Positions 56,904 through 64,000 of a stretch of 64,000 nucleotides of DNA are shown one piece after another. The first letter of the stretch is position 1. Each line of letters begins with the position of its first letter. This DNA comes from Thermothielavioides terrestris NRRL 8126 (lineage: Eukaryota > Ascomycota > Sordariomycetes > Sordariales > Chaetomiaceae). The notes beneath the pieces are model-generated. The model was not told where the DNA came from. It ran no database searches and saw nothing but the letters and a program-made list of their open reading frames with translations. A program made the translations under genes and the position numbers. The stretch lies in assembly GCF_000226115.1 (NCBI RefSeq), contig NC_016462.1:496001-560000 (forward strand), in the 5' to 3' direction.

Positions 56904-59265
56904 ATGGCTTGGAGAACTGCTAACGGAGCTGCTTCGCCCGGCCGGCTCGGTCTCGTGTGGCTACTGTGCCTGCTCTGGCACGGCCTCCTGGCCAGCGCGG
57001 CCACCGTGACGTACGACTTCAACATCACCTGGCTCACGGCAAACCCGGACGGCATGGCCGACCGGCCAACCATCGGCATCAACGGCCAGTGGCCGATCCC
57101 CACCATCCGCGTGAACGTTGGCGACCGCCTCGTCGTCAACGTGCTCAACTCGCTGGGCAACGAGTCGGCCTCGCTTCACTTCCACGGCCTCTTCATGCGC
57201 AATGCCACCCACATGGACGGGCCCGCCGGCGTCACCCAATGCCCCATCCCGCCCGGGTCAAGATTTACATACAACTTCACCGTGAGCCTACCCGAATCTT
57301 CCGGAGAAAGGGAGCCAGCATTTAACGTACTTGTGGCTAGGTCGATCAACCGGGCACCTACTGGTACCACTCGCACATCCGCGGTCAGTATCCCGACGGC
57401 CTGCGCGGCCCGCTGATCGTCCACGACCCGGACTCGCCCTTCCGCGACAAGTACGACGAGGAGCTCGTCATGACCGTCTCCGATTGGTACCACGACCCGA
57501 TGCCCGGCCTGTTGAGCCAGTTTCTGAACAAGGCCAATCCAACCGGCGCCGAGCCCGTGCCCAACTCGGCCCTGCTCAACGACACCCAGAACTTGACCGT
57601 GTCCGTCCAGCCTGGCAAGACATATCTCTTCCGCATGATCAACATTGGCGCCTTTGCCGGGCAGTACGTCTGGTTCGAGGGCCACAACATGACCATTCTC
57701 GAGGTCGACGGCGTTTACACCCACCCGGCCGAGGCGAGCATGATCTACCTCGCCGCCGCCCAGCGCTGCAGCTTCCTCATCACAGCGAAGAACGATACCT
57801 CGGAGAACTTTCCCATTGTTGCCAGCATGGATACCGTGAGTGCCGGCGCATTTCTTGGCATGGTGTGCTTGGCGTTTAACAATTGCAGGACCTGTTCGAC
57901 AAAATACCGGACGGCCTGAACTGGAACGTCACCGGTTGGCTTGTCTACGACTCTGCCAAGCCGCTCCCAGATCCCGCCGTCGTGTACGATGCCTTCGAAC
58001 CGTTTGATGACATCGGCCTCGTGCCGTGGGACAACCAAACGCTGCTCGGAGAGCCCGACCAGACCATCACCCTGGACGTGATCATGGACAACCTGGGCGA
58101 CGGCGCGAACTAGCAAGTCATCACTCCACTAAACTCTTTCCATAAAGGCCCCGTCATCCTAACACAAAAGGCAGCGCCTTCTTCAACGACATCACCTACG
58201 TCTCGCCCAAGGTGCCAACGCTCTACACGGCGCTCAGCGCCGGCGACCTGGCCACCAACTCGGCCGTGTACGGCACCTACACGCACCCGCTCGTGCTCGA
58301 GAAGGACCAGGTCGTCGAGATCCTGATCAACAACCTGGACTCGGGCAAGCACCCCTTCCACCTGCACGGCCACGAGTTCCAGGTCATCTGGCGCTCGGAC
58401 GACGATGCCGGCACCTTCGCCGACTCGAACGTCACCGCCGACGCCTTCCCCGCCATCCCCATGAAGCGCGACACCGTCGTCGTGCGTCCCAACGGCAACA
58501 TGGTGCTGCGGTTCAAGTCGAACAATCCAGGTACTTTCCTCAATCTCTCCCCTTCCGTTATCCTGACCTACCCGCATTGAGCGGGATGGCAACGACCGAC
58601 CCCCTTCAGAGCCGCTGACCGTAACAGGCATCTGGCTCTTCCACTGCCACATCGAATGGCACGTTGCATCCGGCCTGATGGCCACCATCGTCGAGGCGCC
58701 GCTGGACCTTCAGAAGACGATCGCGCTGCCGAGCGACCACCTCGCCGCGTGCGCCGCCGCCGGCGTCCCCACCGCCGGCAACGCCGCCGGCAACACCGTC
58801 AACTTCCTGGACTTGACGGGCCAGAACGCCCCGCCCCCGCCGCTGCCTGCTGGGTATGTGCCCCCCCTCGTCCCGGCTTGTTTTCCGCTCCTGTCCCTTT
58901 GCCCGTCCCCCTTACCCGACCGACCCTACGTTCTATTTCCCACCTAGTTCGGCCCATGTTGGCTGGAGAGAGAGAGATGCTGACAGCGCTTTGTGTTCAG
59001 ATTCACACCCCGCGGCATCGTCGCCCTCGTGTTCAGCTGTGTGAGCGGCATCCTCGGCGTGGCTGTCGTCTCGTGGTACGGGTTTGCCGGGCAGGCCGGT
59101 GGCCAGGGGGCGGCGCCAGCGGTGCTGGCCCGGCAGGGCGAGAAGCAGCAGCAGCAGCTTGGTGGTGATGGTCAGGGGACGGTCGGCGCGGCGGGGTCGG
59201 GGTCGGGCGCCGACGCCGGCGTGGGCCAGGCCGCGGGTGGGCGTCGCAGTGGTGAGGCTAATTGA
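56904..59265 (+). CDS. FET3: Iron transport multicopper ferroxidase FET3
   Basis: Exons are 56904-57281, 57341-57835, 57889-58112, 58175-58530, 58628-58853 and 59001-59265; the product is 647 aa. It oxidises Fe(II) to Fe(III) at the cell surface, coupled to O2 reduction, and hands iron to FTR1. Residues of about 1-33 are a signal peptide. Copper motifs are in order: LHFHG (91-95), [17 protein letters not shown] and LFHCHIEWH. The final exon encodes a single membrane span ([23 protein letters not shown]) and a Gly/Gln-rich cytosolic tail. Exon 3 ends with a non-canonical GC donor (58113); only this GC-AG intron restores the conserved reading DGANYAFFND. Without it the frame stops at a TAG directly after GAN. 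The divergent arrangement with FTR1 is the classic fungal iron module. Confidence 0.95.
58113..58174 (+). other. GC-AG intron in FET3
   Basis: The donor is GCAAGT and the acceptor GGCAG; 62 nt. The exon before ends AAC-TA and the exon after starts C-GCC-TTC, giving N-Y-A-F. The upstream exon would otherwise run into TAG. The position +2 C with otherwise perfect AAGT is the usual GC-AG pattern. Confidence 0.85.
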
Positions 59266-60438
59266 TGGGGCGAGGTAATGCTACTGGATATGGCATGATC
59301 CATGCCGGTTGTGTAGACCTTTGGTCTCCCCTCTGCCTGGCGCAAGACACGCCTTTCCCTGTCTAGGTGTAGGGAAGGGAGGAAAATAGGTGTTGTGGCT
59401 CGCGCGGCGTTATCTGCTGCGCGTGTCGGATCTACAGGTTGGCTGCTGCGATTTCAGAGCTCAAAAGGCATCAGCACCTAGGTATAGTACCATTACACAC
59501 AGAGTTCCTAGGAAGTTAATATGCCATTACCCGGCGAGGTACCCAGGCTCAGATCAGCTGGTCCGCGTTGTATTGAGGACCTATAACTCTAGCCTTCACT
59601 AGAAGTAGGCAAGGCAACACCCCGACGCGCTCCAGTAGCTCAGCATCGCGCCTTTCAAGACGCCCAAACGGAGCTTTGATTTGCCTAGGCGGTTGATTGA
59701 ATATGGGCCTGAAACGGCTGTAGTATGAGCTATTTCACGCCGGTCTTCGTTCGCTCATTGTTGGCGAAATAGTTGCTGTAGTTACCGACCTTGGCCGATC
59801 TCGACCGGGTCAGGGGTAACTATCACTCGTTGACTACCTCATCGGCAGCACCACTGGATGAGTCGAGTACCTCGGTCCACACAAGGTGAGGAGAAAGAAG
59901 TCAGACCAAACGGACGAAGTATTCCTCGCTCGCTCCATATCTTCAGAACAAAATAAGGGTAAATAGAATAAAACAAGCGAGGGAGGACCTCAGCGTCTAA
60001 ATCCAGTTAAAAGTAAGTAAAAATAAATAGGAACCCTTCCAAAAAGACAGATGAATAGATAGATAGCCCAAACCCTCAGCCCGGCCTCGCGACCCGCAAC
60101 AACAGCCCCGGGTCGGCCCAGGGCCCATTCGCAAGAGTCCTCGTGTGTTTCGCGCAGATGAGCAGATGATCCAGCCCCGTCCCTGAATGCTGTCCGTCCT
60201 CCCGGCCGACATCCCCCCCGCGAACCCCCCAACCCCATCAAACGCCTGAAGAGACACCCCGACACGGGGGTGTTCTATGCAATAGCCCCCCGGGCAGAAA
60301 AAAAGAACCCAGCAGCAAACAAATCATGACACCCCGCCCTTATTATAGCTTACAGCACATCCGGCTTCCCCTTTGGCCCGCTATATCCCCATACACAAAA
60401 CAAGCCCGCCCGTCTGTCCGAGTCCGAATCCAGCGGCG
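59266..60438. other. Convergent 3' intergenic region FET3 / PIS1
   Basis: 3' flanks of both genes with CCTAGG-type palindromes (about 59480-59690). No gene is supported. An AT-richer patch lies at 59940-60070. Confidence 0.5.
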
Positions 60439-61562
60439 CTAGGCAGTCTTCCTCTTGCGCCTGGGCAGGCCCTGGGCCCTGCGGGCCCGGACGTCGCCCT
60501 CGGCGAGCCAGCGGCTGGCCTTGACGAGCTGGACGACGTTGATGATCTGCTTGAGGGCCATGACGGGGAAGCTGACGCCGGCGAGGACCCAGGGCCAGAA
60601 GCTGTCCATCTTGTTGGCGCGGGCGAGCTCGAGCGCGCCCGCGCTGTACGGGTTCGTGAAGATGTGCCGCAGCAGCGACGAGTTGACCTGCGCGCCCTGG
60701 TGGATCGCCTGCGCCGCCTGGTCGGGCACCGTCTGCAGCAGCGACGGCGAGAGCAGCGGCGAGGAGAAAGAGAGCAGGTACAGCGCGATGAAGAAGGCTT
60801 CGTTGAGCGCGCAGGCTAGGAAGAGGACTGTCTGTTATTTGCGACGGGGTGGTTAGTGGGACTTATGTTTGGTAGGGGAGAGTATAAAAAAGGAGGGGGC
60901 AAGGAGGGAAATGGAACCTACCTTGTTGGTGTAGTAGAGCGACAGGATGCGGCTGCGCGACTTGTCGACGTTCTTGTGGCTGTTCTCGGCGCCGCCCATG
61001 GCCAGGGTCGCGTACATGTGCATGTAGTGGCTGGCCAGGTCGAGCGAGATCAGGCCCTGGAAGAGGATGGCCCAGCGCGGGAAGGCCGACGACAGGAAGA
61101 CGAGCAGGCAGGCGGTGGTGCAGCGGTCTGTCACCATGTCGAGCACGGCGCCGAAGCGCGTCGACTGCTCAAAGTAGCGGGCCGCGTAGCCGTCGAGCGC
61201 GTCCAGCAGGCACGATATGCTGTAGAGCAGCGAGCATGTGCGCGGGTGCAGCGGCATGTAGTACAGCGAGGCCACGGCCAGGACGATGCGCGAGTAGCCT
61301 ATGCGACGGGGGACAGGGATGTGGTCAGTCAGCATGTCTTGACGTGGTTCAGAGCAGCTGTTGCTGCGGCGCAGTTCTCACCGATAATGTTCGGCCAGAG
61401 CAGGAATATGTTCTCGTGCGGCTCCTCGTCTGCGCTCTCCTTCTTCCCTGCGATCTGAATGCTTGGGCTGCCATTGGCGCCCGCGACGACCTCCTTATCT
61501 TGCGCTTTGGGTTCGGGCGAGGCAGCCGCTGCGCCCTGGCGCCGGCTCTTTGCTGCAGCCAT
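60439..61562 (-). CDS. PIS1: Phosphatidylinositol synthase (CDP-DAG inositol transferase)
   Basis: Minus-strand exons are 61562-61382, 61298-60922 and 60831-60439; the product is 316 aa. It joins CDP-diacylglycerol and myo-inositol to make phosphatidylinositol in ER membranes. The perfect CDP-alcohol phosphotransferase motif is D96-G97-x2-A100-R101-x8-G110-x3-D114-x3-D118 (DGYAARYFEQSTRFGAVLDMVTD). A membrane-spanning pattern follows (CTTACLLVFLSSAF, ILFQGLISLDLASHYMHM, VLFLACALNEAFFIALYLL). The N-terminal roughly 50 residues are a hydrophilic Ala/Lys/Glu-rich extension, making it longer than yeast Pis1 (220 aa), as is common in filamentous fungi. The basic C-terminus RRKRKTA resembles an ER-retention-like tail. 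Confidence 0.95.
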
Positions 61563-64000
61563 CGTCGTCTACCTGTCGGGCATGCAAATATGCAGACAGA
61601 CGTGTAGATTCAAACGAAAATCGATGCTTCGTCCTCGTATCGAATGGTTGAAATTCGAGGTTGTGGGAAACGGTCTTGATGCGCGAGCCCGAGAGCTCCG
61701 GATGACGCGGAAATGGCGACGAAAGGGCGATTCAAATGCCGAGTTACCGAACGGGGGTCGAGGATATGAGCGGCGGGTGCTCCCTGCAGAGCTGCACGGC
61801 TAGGCCGAAGAGAGACGCGGGGAGCACGCGTAAAGGAGCGATGCCAAAGCTCAAGATGGACTACGGAGGCATGTGCGTGAGCTCTGGTCTCGTCGAACAA
61901 TGCGACTCGGGTTGACGACGGCCTGGCTGCGTCGGGCTTTGCAAAATTGGGGGACAAGGCCGCGGCGATAAGCTATCGCGCGTGACAAGCATCCGCTTCC
62001 CCAGCGGTTACGGTAACCCACGTCAGCTACCTATCGTGGTATCTTCGTAAGAACCTTGCGCAGGTACAAATGTTTGGTAATTACACGTTGAATTTTACCT
62101 CTCTCGATGTGCGCAACACTCCCGCTGTGCTCCGTAGTCCGTCCACTACTTGGGATGTCTCAAGTTGGGTGGCTCTTGGGTAAGACCTGACCCTCGAACT
62201 GGCGCGATCGCAAAGTACCTGCACGTGGTAAATACTGTGTAAGTTGCGACTGGCGAGCTCCTCATTTTACTGACTACCTACGCAGTGGAGAGGCACTGGG
62301 GGATGCCGACGACTGTCAAATTGATGATGCTTGCGCGCTTGAAGTCTATGCACACAACACAGACGGAGACTAGCCTAGCTTTACCTATTTTCGGTTTGGC
62401 GTTTAATCGGGTGACCAGCAGCTGAGCAGAGATGCGGTATGCCTCGCCTCCGCACAAAAGGCCCCGCGCCGGTTTGAGCCCTCGGCCGGTCCTGCCGAAG
62501 CCGGGCCGAGCTCGGGAGCCTGCCATGCGGGCCGTGCATTGACAGATCCGTGGCTGGGGCCCAGATCCTGTAAAGACATTGCTTGGGGAGGTGTTTGAGG
62601 TAGGTAGTTACTTTAAATAGTCAATCCTAATAACTTCGGATACTGTGTGTGTGTATTCCGTGCGGAGTGCTTCCGTACTGCATTGTAGGATTGAACCGCT
62701 GGCGGTGCAGCCGGATGCAGGCCGTTGATCCGGCTGCATGCTGGCTTCCAGAAGCAGAGAGGAAGGCTGGAATTTGTCCTGCAGTGATGAACACTGGGTG
62801 ACCAACTTCCTGCTGTTGGTTCACAGTTGCTTGCTTGCGCCTTGCACCTTGCACCTTGCACCTTTTGCACCTTAGGTGGCCATGGCCCGCGACGGGCCGG
62901 CGAAGGGCGGCTGCTCCTTCACAGTGAGTCCACTAACTTCAGGTACTAGTCTGTATCCGTCCATACACTACCCTAGCTTAACCCCCTACCTAACCGACCT
63001 AGGAAACGATGTCGATCTCGCGCGCGGCGGCGCCTCTGATGCGGTCCGTGCTGGCAGTGAGGATTTGACAGAGCCCTGCAGCTGGGGGCAAGTTGGGCAC
63101 CCCGCCCGGATCTTGCTCCGGGCGGCTTTGATCAAATCAAAATGCTGCGCTAAAGTGGCTTTTTGCTGGAGGCGCCGTCTGTCGTCAAGCGGCCTGTGAT
63201 TCCTCGGCCGCCAGGCAACAACCATGGATGCATGCCGGCTTCCGCGAGGGGACGGAAGCAGCAGATCCAAGAGCCCGAGCGCCATGAAGGAACCCGACGC
63301 CTCGATGACTCGACGGTGAGAAAAAGCCGGCCGTGGTGCGACTCGTCTCTTGAGACGTCGAGACGTTGAGACGGCATTGCATCGCATCAGGACGGACGGG
63401 CTTTCCGTAGGTCGCGCTGATTTCTCTACGGAACACTCACAGTAGGCGACAAGGACAAGATCTTGATCTGGATACTCGGCCAATTACACTAGCATCTCCT
63501 CCGTCTCCAATGGCATTCGGCGAGATATCCGGCTCGCTCCGTGCATCTAGACCCCACGAAGGCCTGCGCTCTGCTGGGCACCAGGGACGGGATGCCCTTC
63601 CGGTCACTGCAGAGGACAGGCAAGGGTCTGTGCGCTCGGGTGATAACCAAGGTACGGAATATTTCTAACCATCTTGACGTGTGGATTGGACGCATCGGAA
63701 CGCTCCCTCGGTGCAATGATGCACCAACCCCCAAGGGGCTGCAGAGTGCCCTTTCTTTTTTCTCCTCTCGGAATGGTTCTCCTGCCTGCGCACCGGCCTG
63801 GCGCCGTTGCACCGTCGTCCCATTGCCCAATCCGGCTTCGCCGCTAAGCCGCGCGCCCAGCGGGATGGCCGTCGTTGTTGCTCTGCTGCCCCAGGTTGAT
63901 GGCTGCTGATTGCTTTGCTGCTGCGGAATACACAACACTGCTGTTCCCTGTTTTGAGATCAGTTTGCTGCCGTCCACACGGCCTCGGCCCGGTCTGTCAC
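61563..64000. other. 2.4-kb terminal region, no supportable gene
   Basis: It includes the PIS1 promoter (left end) and otherwise frames without recognisable domains on either strand (for example 62986-63483 minus, 63489-63977 minus). A (CTTGCAC)n-type short repeat lies at about 62838-62872, and a GTATTCCGTGCGGAGTGCTTCCGTAC palindrome-rich stretch at 62653. A gene starting beyond 64000 could use the right end as promoter. Confidence 0.4.

Noticed and set aside
1..64000. CRISPR arrays, rRNA genes, bacterial operons
   Set aside because: No regularly spaced repeats, no rRNA-like blocks, and the spliced genes are clearly fungal nuclear.

Overview
The window is fungal nuclear DNA. The evidence is short (about 50-100 nt) GT-AG introns with internal CTRAC/CTGAT-type branch sites, GC-rich coding exons, a CFEM protein, a HET-C protein, and an AT-rich retroelement block eroded in the style of repeat-induced point mutation (RIP). 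Gene content and style suggest a filamentous ascomycete of the Sordariomycetes, probably Sordariales/Chaetomiaceae. That placement is inference; no species is claimed.

Layout. Positions 1 to about 8,400 are AT-rich and stop-riddled. They hold a Ty1/copia gag remnant on the minus strand, cut by the left window edge, and a Ty3/gypsy chromovirus remnant on the plus strand with recognisable protease, RT, RNase H, integrase and chromodomain. A short GC-rich insertion with a target-site duplication and a (TAA)n tail sits inside the RNase H region. From about 8.43 kb the sequence is ordinary euchromatin. It holds 12 confident protein genes: RNR1 (large ribonucleotide reductase subunit, +), a CFEM/GPI protein (+), a CaMKK/SNF1-activating-type kinase (+), ALG2 (+), an unrecognised 828-aa coiled-coil protein (-), an RBM39/Rsd1-type splicing factor (-), SCS7/fatty acid 2-hydroxylase (-), HET-C (+), a PTC6-type mitochondrial PP2C (-), a BTB-like protein (+), FTR1 iron permease (-), FET3 ferroxidase (+) and PIS1 phosphatidylinositol synthase (-); the BTB-like and coiled-coil proteins are assigned by structure only. 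Intergenic spaces are unusually long, including about 9 kb without a supportable gene (16.4-25.4 kb).

How the genes work together. FTR1 and FET3 are divergently transcribed from one shared 1.46-kb promoter containing three perfect ATCAGATAA sites, the consensus of the fungal iron-responsive GATA repressors (SRE/SreA/Urbs1 type). This is a complete reductive high-affinity iron uptake module with its likely operator sites. RNR1 carries a perfect ACGCGT (MCB-type) box upstream, consistent with G1/S control. HET-C is an allorecognition (heterokaryon incompatibility) family protein. The remaining genes are housekeeping genes of lipid, glycan, splicing and signalling pathways.

The best leads for follow-up are the iron-module promoter, the GC-AG intron in FET3, two candidate short retroposons (in the RNase H relic and at 53.5 kb), and the long gene-poor interval. 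I did not find evidence for a wholly new biological system.
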